From contig NZ_JAHVAO010000001.1 in assembly GCF_019264345.1 (NCBI RefSeq), positions 1,054,001 to 1,118,000 of the forward strand: DNA of 64,000 nucleotides, given 5' to 3'. The DNA is from Marinobacter arenosus (GTDB lineage Bacteria; Pseudomonadota; Gammaproteobacteria; Pseudomonadales; Oleiphilaceae). Position numbers and translations under genes: made by a program. Positions 6,889 through 15,241 of the stretch are shown in pieces. Every line of letters begins with the position of its first letter. Position 1 is the first letter of the stretch. The notes below the pieces were generated by a model. The model worked only from the letters and a program-made list of their open reading frames with translations, was not told the origin of the DNA and made no database searches.

Positions 6889-8988
6889 TCAGGTTCTATC
6901 CGGTTCGGCGTTCATCAGGCGAGTCGTCACCCAGGGGTCATCCCCTGGCCGGCGTTCGGACAGAATGACCGATGCAAAATGGTCGGGCAATGCCTCCAGA
7001 AAAACTTTAAAGGTATTGCCCCAGTGCTCCAGGAAGGGCTGCAAATCCTCATCCTTGTGGGCCAGCCCATGGCAGAGCCCCATCTGCAAAAAGCGCTGAA
7101 TGGTTCCCTTCAGAATCTGCCATCCCATTAACTGGATGACCACAGGCGATCGCCTGCCACTGCCGGGGCCAACTCGGTTCAGGTAATCCCTTATCTGGTT
7201 GCATACAACAATCAGATCCTTGCGTCCGGAGAGGCGACTGTTCTTCAGGACCGACAGGAATTCCCGGGCGGTATCAGAAACTTCCTTGGACACAGCGCCG
7301 AAAATCTGGTCCGTGTCGTAATCCGGCATCTCCAGTGCGCAGGCTTCCACTGCTTCTATCAACGTGTTCCGCTTCTCAACCGAAGCAGCCTCCAGCGACT
7401 CGCCGAATGCCTCGTGTGACAACCATTCGGCACCGTCGATTAACGCACCGTCTGAGCAGTTTCTGACAGAAAAATTGAGCCCCTGATTCCTGCGGTCGGC
7501 CAAGTAGGTCTCCACCGCTCGCTTGGCGGTGAAATAGTCTCCCTGGGTAATCACCGTGGTTCCGTTGACGCCTTCTGTCTCAAACTTCGGCCGTGCTTCG
7601 GTGTCGCTGGCAGTTTCCCGCTGGAACCGCGACGCAAAGTCAGTCCTGGATTCCTGGCCATAGACGGAGAATCGGGAGTGGTGCTGAGACTTATCCTGGT
7701 AACCATAGTCGGTACCGAACAGAAAAAGATTCCGGAATCCGTAAGCGAACGCCAGGGCCAGCGCCGCATTGGTGCAGGTTGGCGAGCAACCGGGTATGGC
7801 ATCCGTGTTCAAGCCGAGGAACGCCGGGATGTAGTATTCGTTGGAGAAATAAAAGCGGTAATTCTCGAATAAGGGTGGCACCAGCGGGTTTACGCTGACC
7901 GTGCACAGCAAGGTGATGCCCTCAAGGCCGAACTGCTCGTCAATATCACTGAGCATTTCATAGATCATGTAATCGGCATCGAGCTCGACGTGAAAGTCCG
8001 GTCTGATGCCGTGACTCAGCAGTGCACGCAGCCCCGTCCCGGCGCTCATTACGATCAGCTTGTCCCGATTGGCCTTGAGGCCCTCGATGCGGGCATCCAG
8101 AGATGGCCCGCTGCCGACAACGGCCACCGGCGTGTGCGATTCCTCAAGCTGATAGGGCTTAACGTGCGCCCCTCTCAGCTTCAGGTTATGGAACACGTTT
8201 CGGAAGCCCCGGAGTTCAAAATCGTAATTGCCCCAGTTGGCACCGACAACCGGCAGGTCCTTTTCCAGGTCCTTGGCGATGCGATAAAGCTCCACATTGG
8301 CAAGATGGTTGTAATACCAGCTCAGGTACGGATACAGAGGGACAATCTCCGCCACCTTCGATCCGAGGACCCTGCGGACATTCTCCTCAGACGGGTTGGT
8401 TGCTATACAAAAGGAGATTGATCGTCCCTTTCCTCTGAAACGAGAGCAGATTTCCTCCCAGTCGACCGTAAATAACGTCAGTGCAAATCGATCGGGATCC
8501 GGCTCGAACACGACCGCGTCGATCACCTCCGCCCGGGCGGTCAGGCTTTCGATGTGGTAACCAAGTCCACACCCCAGAAAAACCACCGACGGCAACACGT
8601 TACCCCGGTAATAACCTTTAAAGCTCGACGGCGTCACCTTGCTCATCGCAAGGCTCTCCCGCACAAACTGTGACGCAATCCGGGCCCCTTCCCGAGCCTG
8701 GAGGTATGGCGGTTCCATGCTGACAATCGGCTTTTCCGGCGGGTTGTTCCTGATGAACTCCTGGACCTCCGAGTCGGAGTACTCGCGAGCCAGGTGACGA
8801 TACACGGACCGGCCGGAATCGAGCAGATCCACATCGTCCCGGCCAGGCGTGACAATCAGTTCGCAATGATTCGGTTCATAATTGGCGAAATACTCGAAAA
8901 TCTCCGGACGGTACTTCTGGAAGTACGCCAGGTTTTTCTGCTTGCGCCGGATGAACGGCACTGCAACATCTTCATCATTTCCAGACAT
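6889..8988 (-). CDS. Maf-type motility accessory factor (flagellin glycosyltransferase, MptE-like/DUF115)
   Basis: Maf proteins transfer nonulosonic acids such as pseudaminic acid from CMP-sugars to Ser/Thr of flagellin in the cytoplasm before export. The protein has about 699 residues. The central MptE-like domain holds VVGSGPSLDARIEGL near residue 290 and the following IVMSAGTGLRALLSHGIRPDFHVELD-type core. Long helical N- and C-terminal regions flank it, as in known Maf proteins. The ATG at 8988 has a GGAAGG site just upstream; a TTG at 8991 is also in frame. It sits between the two flagellin genes, and a full pseudaminic acid operon lies at 24.5-30 kb. The Pse substrate is inference. Confidence 0.88.
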   Translation of the reverse strand: MSGNDEDVAVPFIRRKQKNLAYFQKYRPEIFEYFANYEPNHCELIVTPGRDDVDLLDSGRSVYRHLAREYSDSEVQEFIRNNPPEKPIVSMEPPYLQAREGARIASQFVRESLAMSKVTPSSFKGYYRGNVLPSVVFLGCGLGYHIESLTARAEVIDAVVFEPDPDRFALTLFTVDWEEICSRFRGKGRSISFCIATNPSEENVRRVLGSKVAEIVPLYPYLSWYYNHLANVELYRIAKDLEKDLPVVGANWGNYDFELRGFRNVFHNLKLRGAHVKPYQLEESHTPVAVVGSGPSLDARIEGLKANRDKLIVMSAGTGLRALLSHGIRPDFHVELDADYMIYEMLSDIDEQFGLEGITLLCTVSVNPLVPPLFENYRFYFSNEYYIPAFLGLNTDAIPGCSPTCTNAALALAFAYGFRNLFLFGTDYGYQDKSQHHSRFSVYGQESRTDFASRFQRETASDTEARPKFETEGVNGTTVITQGDYFTAKRAVETYLADRRNQGLNFSVRNCSDGALIDGAEWLSHEAFGESLEAASVEKRNTLIEAVEACALEMPDYDTDQIFGAVSKEVSDTAREFLSVLKNSRLSGRKDLIVVCNQIRDYLNRVGPGSGRRSPVVIQLMGWQILKGTIQRFLQMGLCHGLAHKDEDLQPFLEHWGNTFKVFLEALPDHFASVILSERRPGDDPWVTTRLMNAEPDRT

Positions 8989-9355
8989 CAAACCTTCCTC
9001 AATCGGGATTCAGCCGCTCGGAGCAGACCAGGGGCGAACGGGCCCGGGACGACATCAAGCTCGCCAGAAAGGGCAAGTAATACCAGATTCACCAAACAGA
9101 CAGCAAAATCTTCCCGTTAAGGGGCGTGGAAAACAGGCGGCAAAATTCTGCCCATAAACGCTGCCCTCATGGGGCCGACCCGTGTAGAGAAATCATTGCC
9201 ATCATAATTTCTCTATTATTTTCATGACACTACAGATATTTACCGTGTTTTGGCACGTTATTGGCTTTCGTCTGCTCAGGTAAACAACTTTTGGCCGGCA
9301 CATCACCGATTCGGCACAGGAAGTTGTCCGGCAAATCAAACCGAGGAGAAAAGAG
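8989..9355. other. Divergent control region between maf and fliC2
   Basis: No gene is seen in these 367 bases. Facing fliC2 there is a good sigma-54 element at 9251-9266 and a weaker sigma-28-like match (TAAA at 9155-9158, 15 bases, then GCCGACCC at 9174-9181). Facing maf, a weak sigma-70-like pair (TTGCTG, 18 bases, TATTAC) can be found near 9085-9115. Confidence 0.5.
9251..9266 (+). promoter_or_regulatory. Sigma-54 (RpoN) promoter of fliC2
   Basis: TGGCAC (9251-9256), five bases, then TGGC, giving the invariant GG-N10-GC spacing (9252-9253 and 9264-9265). It lies about 90 bases upstream of the fliC2 ATG. An enhancer-binding protein such as FleQ would be needed; none is encoded in the window. 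Confidence 0.7.
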
Positions 9356-10519
9356 ATGCCTCAGATAATCAACACCAATATTGCATCACTCAATGCCCAG
9401 CGGAATCTGAACGCAACTCAGAGCGACGCCAACGTCGCCTTGCAGCGTCTCTCCTCGGGGCTTCGAATCAACTCTGCGAAAGACGACGCGGCGGGCCTGG
9501 CCATCTCAGAACGCTTTCAGTCCCAGATTACGGGTCTGAACATGGCCCAGAGAAATGCCAACGACGGCATCTCCCTGGCCCAGACTACCGAAGGCGCTCT
9601 CGATGAAATCACCGCAAACCTTCAGCGGATTCGCGAACTCGCCGTTCAGTCGGCCAACGCCTCCAACAGCCCCTCAGACCGCCAGGCGCTGAACGCCGAA
9701 GTGCAGGAGCGGATTCAGGAAATCAACCGGATCGCAGCCCAGACCTCGTTCAACGGCCTGAAGATCCTTGATGGCAGCCTGCTGACCCAGACCTTCCAGG
9801 TGGGCGCCAACGCGGGTGAGACCATCAGCGTGTCAGGGTTTGATGCCCGCGGCTCACAGCTCGGCTCGACCATCAATCAGAGTACCGGCTTGCTCGCACT
9901 CACAGACGGTGCTGGGGACACTCTCCAAACCATCTTCGATGAGGGACGCACCGTCGATATCGCCTTTGACATCACAGGCATTGACGGCACTTTGACCACC
10001 GTCAACGTTACGGGCGCTGGGTCTCTCCAGGATGTTCTTGGCCAGATCAACGCTCAGTCACCGACAACCGGTGTCGAAGTGAACATGAACCGAAGCAACG
10101 ATGAACTCATCTTTTCGTCTCAATTTGGCGAGGGTTTCACTGTTGCCATTAATCCGGGCGGGACTACCCAAACGGTGACCGCAACAGCGGCTGCCAATAC
10201 CGTATCCGCCAACGATACCGACATCTCAACCCAGGACGGCGCGGATCTGGCCATGATCTCCGTTGACTACGCGATCGACACCATTAACGGGATTCGCGCA
10301 GAGCTGGGTGCGGTTCAGAACCGCTTCGAGTCCACCATTGCCAACCTGAGCACCACGTCTGAAAACCTCTCGGCATCAAACAGCCGGATCCGGGATGCGG
10401 ACTTCGCCGCCGAATCGGCCGAACTTGCCCGTACCCAGGTACTGCAGCAAGCCGGTCTGTCGGTGCTTGCCCAGGCAAACGCCCGTCCCCAGCAGGTACT
10501 CCAGCTGCTCCAGGGTTAA
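9356..10519 (+). CDS. fliC: Flagellin (second copy)
   Basis: This 387-residue flagellin has the conserved N-terminal D0/D1 helices ([21 protein letters not shown]) and C-terminus ([24 protein letters not shown], ending QQVLQLLQG). Its centre (about residues 140-310) is much longer than that of fliC1 and contains FliC D2/D3-like beta segments rich in Thr and Asn. The ATG has a GAGGAGA ribosome site. It diverges from maf and is followed after 30 bases by a TPR protein in the same orientation. The promoter type (sigma-54) differs from that of fliC1, so the two flagellins are likely made at different stages of assembly. Confidence 0.97.
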   Translation: MPQIINTNIASLNAQRNLNATQSDANVALQRLSSGLRINSAKDDAAGLAISERFQSQITGLNMAQRNANDGISLAQTTEGALDEITANLQRIRELAVQSANASNSPSDRQALNAEVQERIQEINRIAAQTSFNGLKILDGSLLTQTFQVGANAGETISVSGFDARGSQLGSTINQSTGLLALTDGAGDTLQTIFDEGRTVDIAFDITGIDGTLTTVNVTGAGSLQDVLGQINAQSPTTGVEVNMNRSNDELIFSSQFGEGFTVAINPGGTTQTVTATAAANTVSANDTDISTQDGADLAMISVDYAIDTINGIRAELGAVQNRFESTIANLSTTSENLSASNSRIRDADFAAESAELARTQVLQQAGLSVLAQANARPQQVLQLLQG

Positions 10520-10549
10520 GGTTCTGACTTGAAGGATTGAGGTGTTCCC

Positions 10550-12550
10550 ATGCAAGCACAGCATCACATAACAGACCCCCACGCTCGGGGTGCACACGCT
10601 GCCCGCCTGCTCCTGCAGGCCAACGTAGCCTATACCGACTCCAACAGCGGCGAGTCGAGCCACATTCAACGGCTGAACGCGCGGCAGGAATGTCGAAGCT
10701 ATGTGGAACAGGCACTGGCACTTGAACCCGAGAATGCCGGTGCGCTGGGCTTGCTTGGACGCGTTGAACTGGACGATGGCCAACTGGAAAAGGCACAACT
10801 GCTGTTCAATGCCAGCCTCAATGCGGATTCAGAGCAACCGCAGCAATACGCCAACCTGGGCTATTGGGCGCTGAAGAGTGAGCGCCCTGCCCTGGCCGAG
10901 CAGTATTTCCTCCAGGCGCTGGAGCTGGACCGCCAATCGGCCGCCGCATTCTGTGGGGTTGCCCATGCCAAGCGCCTTCAGGGCCAGTTCGATGTGGCTT
11001 ACCTGCACTACCGGAAGCTCCTCGAGACGGGTGCCGAATGGGCGTCTGTCTACAGCGGCATGCTGAACTGCGCGCTTCACCTCAACGTGGAACGGGCAGA
11101 CGGCGATCTTGCCCAGGACGCCATCGCCCTGCTTCGCCAGGAAGGCCTTCCCCACCAGGAGCTTGGTCGGTTTGTGGGTGCGATCATTCACCAGCAGTAC
11201 GATCTCGATAACGCCAGTGCGGAAATCATCCTCGATGCCGCCTGCGAAGACGAACTGCTGATTCTGGCCCTGCAGAAAACGCTCATGCCCGGTGCGGCCA
11301 TCGAAAACCTGGTCACGCTGTTGCGACGGGCCATCATTGCGGAAGTCGCTCAAACGGTTGAGCTGCGCGACCCGTTGCAACGACTGGCACTGGCCATCGG
11401 GCAGTATGTTGATCGCACCGGCTACGCCCTGGCCGCACAGGAAGACGAAGAGCGCCTGGTAACGGCGATTAACGATAGCATCCAGGCCCAGCTTGCCATG
11501 GCGGATTCCCAGGATGGCATGATCGGTTCGCTGATCATCAGCGCCATGTACGGCGCGTTGTTCCATCAGGGCTTTGCCGTTCAGCTTGGCCAGTGGAACC
11601 TCACTGATTGGCCGCTGGCGCTGCAGCCGGTTCTCGCCGCCAGCTATTATCAACGGGCCAGCGAAGAGGCCATCAAGCAGAACTTCGCGGAGAAAGCCGA
11701 CGAGCTTGCCCTGGATAAAGTTGACACGCCTCAGGCCTGGCCGGCCTGGTCTCAACTGGCGTTCCGTGCCGAGAACAGCCTGAAGAGCCTCATGGCCACG
11801 GAACTCAGGCTGCCAACCGATCATCTTCCGGATACCGTCCGAATCATGGTCTGCGGTGCCCAGTCTGGCCAGCGCGCCATGGAACTGGCCCGATACCTGA
11901 GCGATGTAGAAGTCATTGCCGTGGACGAATCCCTGGCGAATGTTGCCAAAGGCACCCGCATGGCCGGCGAGCTGGGGATTGAGAATGTCGTTTTCTGGCC
12001 CTGGTCCATCGCTCAGCAATTCGTTGCCGATGGCCATCAGGTTCACTGGATCGAAGTTGGCCGGTTGCCCTCAGCCAACCTGACCAGCCTGTCGCTGGCG
12101 GCGCTGGTAAACGATGCCACCTCATCCGGTGCAGTGGTGCACCTGCATACCACCGTGACCGAGCAGACGCGCGGCGACCAGCACATCCGCTCGCTGATAG
12201 CGGATCACGCCCTGAAGCCTGATCACGCAACCGTTCGCCAACTGCGTCAGTTGGTGCTCGCCAGCCACCAGGATGGTCATTGGCAAGATCTGGCAAACGA
12301 TGATGACTTCTTCAATCTCGGTGCCTGCCGCGACCGATGGTTCTGCCCCCAGGATACGTCCCAACTGAAGCAGCTGATGGCAATGGTCAGCAACGAAGTG
12401 GACTGGAAACTGGTCAAGGCACGGGACGCAGATGGCCACAGCCTGGCCACCCAGCCCGTACAAAAACAGATCCAGGCGGAAGCCCTGGGCAGTGAAGTCC
12501 AGAGCCTGGTTGGGCAGGGCCTGAGCGTCTACTTCTGTAAGCGCCGCTAG
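10550..12550 (+). CDS. TPR protein with methyltransferase-like C-terminal domain, unknown function
   Basis: The 666-residue cytoplasmic protein begins with an N-terminal helical part and TPR-like repeats at about residues 45-160 (ALALEPENAGALGLLGRVELDDGQ, ALELDRQSAAAFCGVAHAKR). The middle is helical. A Rossmann-like segment follows near residue 425 (VRIMVCGAQSGQRAMELARYL, then VEVIAVDESLANVAKGTRMA), the layout of a SAM-binding motif I and acidic motif II, but motif I reads CGAQSG rather than the usual GxGxG. No signal peptide is seen. It starts 30 bases after fliC2 with no terminator between, so co-expression with flagellin is likely. A role in flagellin modification or handling is inference only. 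Confidence 0.6.
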   Translation: MQAQHHITDPHARGAHAARLLLQANVAYTDSNSGESSHIQRLNARQECRSYVEQALALEPENAGALGLLGRVELDDGQLEKAQLLFNASLNADSEQPQQYANLGYWALKSERPALAEQYFLQALELDRQSAAAFCGVAHAKRLQGQFDVAYLHYRKLLETGAEWASVYSGMLNCALHLNVERADGDLAQDAIALLRQEGLPHQELGRFVGAIIHQQYDLDNASAEIILDAACEDELLILALQKTLMPGAAIENLVTLLRRAIIAEVAQTVELRDPLQRLALAIGQYVDRTGYALAAQEDEERLVTAINDSIQAQLAMADSQDGMIGSLIISAMYGALFHQGFAVQLGQWNLTDWPLALQPVLAASYYQRASEEAIKQNFAEKADELALDKVDTPQAWPAWSQLAFRAENSLKSLMATELRLPTDHLPDTVRIMVCGAQSGQRAMELARYLSDVEVIAVDESLANVAKGTRMAGELGIENVVFWPWSIAQQFVADGHQVHWIEVGRLPSANLTSLSLAALVNDATSSGAVVHLHTTVTEQTRGDQHIRSLIADHALKPDHATVRQLRQLVLASHQDGHWQDLANDDDFFNLGACRDRWFCPQDTSQLKQLMAMVSNEVDWKLVKARDADGHSLATQPVQKQIQAEALGSEVQSLVGQGLSVYFCKRR

Positions 12551-12553
12551 GCC

Positions 12554-13999
12554 TCACACATAGGGAATCAAGGATTCCCCGTACAGGTGCAGATCTTCAA
12601 GAATGTGCCGCTTCTCCGGCGTCAGTGCCGGATCGGCGGCCAGCCTCTGCAACTCACCAGCGAACGCTTCGAGCGATCGCCAGCCTTTCTTCGGATGCAT
12701 TAATCGCTGGGAGCGAAATTCCTCCCAGCGCTCCATCTCTTCCCCCAAAAGGGAGCCCGGATAGTTACGGGCACGGTAACGGAACAGCATTTCCCGTAAT
12801 CGATCATCCTCAAACTCGATTTCCTGCTCACCCAGACTTTCTACCGGTTGCTGCAACAGCCAGTTGAGTTTCTCCCGGTCCGTCTTGCCGATGAAGCCGC
12901 CTGCGTAGAGCTGCTCATCCGGATCCGTCAGGTCGCTCTCGTGAGGCTGGTCAAATGCCTGCGCAATCTTTCCCGCCAGATCTGGCGCCTTGCGCAAGAG
13001 CGCGAGATTGGCCCGCAACACCTCGCCATCCAGCTCCAGCTCTTCCAACCGCTCCGGAGACAGGGTCGACAACATGTTCGCCGGCGCCAGCACCGGGCAC
13101 TTGTTGAGCTGGACTCCCTTGAGCGGAAAGCGGCTAACGCCCTCCCCCAGTTCAGCCTGGGAGGTAAATACCCGCTCACGAATCTGCTCAGGTGTAGAGG
13201 CGATGAGCTCGGAGGGGTCTTCCCGGAGATCGTAAACGATCACGAGGTTCTTGTTGGTCGGGTGCTCGGCCATCGGCGCCACCATCGCACAGCAGCCACG
13301 AGCCGCAGGGTACTTGGCAGAAACGTGGAATACCGGCTTCATGGAAACAGTATCCAGCATGGCACGGGCAGAATGCTTGTCCTTGTTCTGCACGACGAAA
13401 TCAAACAGCTTGGGCTGTTTCTCCTTGATTAACCTGGCCACCGCAATCGTTGCCTGCACATCGGACATCGCATCGTGTGCACTTTCATGGGCAATACCAT
13501 TGGCGACCGTCAGTTCCTCCAGGCGAAAACTCGGGCTGCCGTCTTCTTTCCGTGGCCAGTTAATACCTTCCGGGCGAAGCGCGTAGGTAAGCCGGACCAT
13601 GTCGATGATGTCCCAGCGGGAGTTGCCGTTCTGCCATTCCCGGGCGTAGGGATCCCTCAGATTCCGATAGAGCGTATGGCGGGTTACTTCATCATCAAAT
13701 CGCAGGCTGTTGTAGCCAACCACGCAGGTGCCGGGCTGACTGAACGCTTCATTGATCTGGGCGATGAACTCTGCCTCGGGGAATCCGTCTTCGAGGGCTT
13801 TCTGGGGCGTGATGCCGGTGATCAGGCAGGCTTCCGGCGACGGCAGGTAATCGTCCGCCGGCTTGCAGTAGATCACCAGCGGATCTTCGATGATGTTGAG
13901 ATTTTCGTCTGTTCTTACACCGGCAAACTGGGATGGACGGTCATGGACCGGGTCTACGCCGAAGGTTTCGTAATCGTGCCAGTAGAACGAGCGAATCAA
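12554..13999 (-). CDS. sbcB: Exodeoxyribonuclease I
   Basis: ExoI degrades single-stranded DNA 3' to 5' and acts in mismatch repair and recombination. The 481 residues match the family length. The DnaQ-type exonuclease motif HDYETFG is at residues 8-14 (DEDDh Asp and Glu visible), YNSLRFDDEV near residue 100, and the HDAMSDVQAT motif near 180; the SH3-like and C-terminal helical domains follow. The start is a TTG with a good AGGAG site seven bases upstream; no ATG fits the conserved N-terminus. That ribosome site lies in one arm of a perfect inverted repeat. The gene converges on the TPR gene with three bases between. Confidence 0.96.
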   Translation of the reverse strand: MIRSFYWHDYETFGVDPVHDRPSQFAGVRTDENLNIIEDPLVIYCKPADDYLPSPEACLITGITPQKALEDGFPEAEFIAQINEAFSQPGTCVVGYNSLRFDDEVTRHTLYRNLRDPYAREWQNGNSRWDIIDMVRLTYALRPEGINWPRKEDGSPSFRLEELTVANGIAHESAHDAMSDVQATIAVARLIKEKQPKLFDFVVQNKDKHSARAMLDTVSMKPVFHVSAKYPAARGCCAMVAPMAEHPTNKNLVIVYDLREDPSELIASTPEQIRERVFTSQAELGEGVSRFPLKGVQLNKCPVLAPANMLSTLSPERLEELELDGEVLRANLALLRKAPDLAGKIAQAFDQPHESDLTDPDEQLYAGGFIGKTDREKLNWLLQQPVESLGEQEIEFEDDRLREMLFRYRARNYPGSLLGEEMERWEEFRSQRLMHPKKGWRSLEAFAGELQRLAADPALTPEKRHILEDLHLYGESLIPYV

Positions 14000-14003
14000 G
14001 GGA

Positions 14004-14041
14004 AAACTCCTGCCTGTGGTGGTTCAACTGAGCAGGAGTTT
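14004..14041 (-). terminator. Perfect inverted repeat overlapping the sbcB ribosome site
   Basis: AAACTCCTGC (14004-14013) pairs perfectly with GCAGGAGTTT (14032-14041), loop of 18. On the minus strand the second arm contains the AGGAG ribosome site of sbcB and is followed by a short T-run. It may end the upstream exported-protein gene, or mask sbcB translation in read-through transcripts. Confidence 0.5.
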
Positions 14042-14046
14042 AACAC

Positions 14047-14925
14047 TTAAAACAACTGCGACCCCATATCGGTCTGATGTGTTCGCAGGCGTGGCAGACC
14101 AGTAGATCCAGAGAGTTGGCTCATCTCTACCGTCATGCTGGTCGGCAAGTTGATGAATACCCCCTTGCCGGCATTGATGACGTTAGCACCGTCGGGACTC
14201 TGCCATTCAACGTTCTCACGCTGAAAGCCGATAAAGAAATCGTCGGTGAATCCGGTGGTACCGTCGGTGTTTTCGGTACCCACGAACAATGACTGGACTT
14301 TGCTGATGGAGGCACACTCGCCGCACATCGTCGGGTCTGCTGAGTCAGCGATGCCAATCTGCGTCGCCCGATAGTTGGTGGCCAGACCGGCGTCATCAAA
14401 CAGGGCTGCGTCGTGAACGGTGCCTCCGCTGTCGGTTATTTTCAGGCCGATATTGCCACTGAAGCTGGAGGTCAGGGAGGAAACGGACCCCCTGGCTTGC
14501 TGGAAGCCCATGCGGAAGCCGGCAAGACCGTCAGCGTCTTCGGCCAATTCGATGTAGGGCTGAACGGCTTCGAAGGGAACGGTTTCGCCCGCGCTGTATA
14601 CCTTGCCGTTGTATTGTTCACCATCCTGGCGGGCAATGTGACCGAGGGCGACGTGCGAGGCGGCAAAATCCACACCGCCATCAATCTCACCCACTGTCGC
14701 GTCATCAATGTTAACCCGGGTCTCGACATCAATACCCAGCGTCATCCGGGTGAACTGATGCTCCGAGTCGGTCGGAACCGAGATGTTTTCGACCTGCATA
14801 AAAGCCTGCCCGGTTACCTCGCCCATGGTTTCATCAGACATGGGCTTGAGCTCGGCCTGGGCAACGGGCGTCATACCCAGACAGAGCACGGCAAGGGCAG
14901 CGCATCCATACGCTTGGTGTGTCAT
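14047..14925 (-). CDS. Exported protein of unknown function
   Basis: The 292-residue protein has a clear signal peptide (GCAALAVLCLGMTPVAQA, cleavage before ELKPM). Directly after it is SDETMGEVTGQAFM, a short motif I know from several secreted or outer-surface proteins of Pseudomonas, Acinetobacter and relatives (FilA-like or DUF6160-like). The rest is beta-rich and polar, with a CGEC pair near residue 200. No enzymatic motif is visible. It lies upstream of sbcB on the same strand, 47 bases away. I cannot assign a function. Confidence 0.6.
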   Translation of the reverse strand: MTHQAYGCAALAVLCLGMTPVAQAELKPMSDETMGEVTGQAFMQVENISVPTDSEHQFTRMTLGIDVETRVNIDDATVGEIDGGVDFAASHVALGHIARQDGEQYNGKVYSAGETVPFEAVQPYIELAEDADGLAGFRMGFQQARGSVSSLTSSFSGNIGLKITDSGGTVHDAALFDDAGLATNYRATQIGIADSADPTMCGECASISKVQSLFVGTENTDGTTGFTDDFFIGFQRENVEWQSPDGANVINAGKGVFINLPTSMTVEMSQLSGSTGLPRLRTHQTDMGSQLF

Positions 14926-15241
14926 AGCTTGTGTCTCTGATTAGTGTTTTAGAGTCAGTTTCGACGCCCGACCCTGCTGTCGCCCTGTTTTTTTGATCGT
15001 TAGGCTGACAGGCGGCTTTACCTGGCACTCCGGTTCTTCTTTTATTTGCCGCAGAAGCACTATAGCCGAGGCGAATCGGCCAATAGAGTGAGCCCTGTCA
15101 CAATCAACACGGACGGAACCCGGCACAACTCACCAAGCATGACCGGATTCACAAAATTTCACAGAGATGTAGCAAATATGTACATAAAACAACGTCCTGT
15201 TATACTTCCCCGATTCATCCTTCTGCCGTCGGCCAAAACAC
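14926..15241. other. Divergent intergenic region
   Basis: No gene is seen. Facing the response regulator, TGTACA (15179-15184), 16 bases, TATACT (15201-15206) is a plausible sigma-70 promoter about 40 bases upstream of the ATG. Facing the exported protein, TATAGT (minus strand, 15064-15059) is a possible -10 box without a good -35. Confidence 0.4.

Noticed and set aside
10829..12046. 405-codon open frame on the minus strand inside the TPR gene
   Set aside because: It lies fully antisense to a gene with TPR repeats and a good start, has no recognisable domain and reads as a low-complexity shadow.
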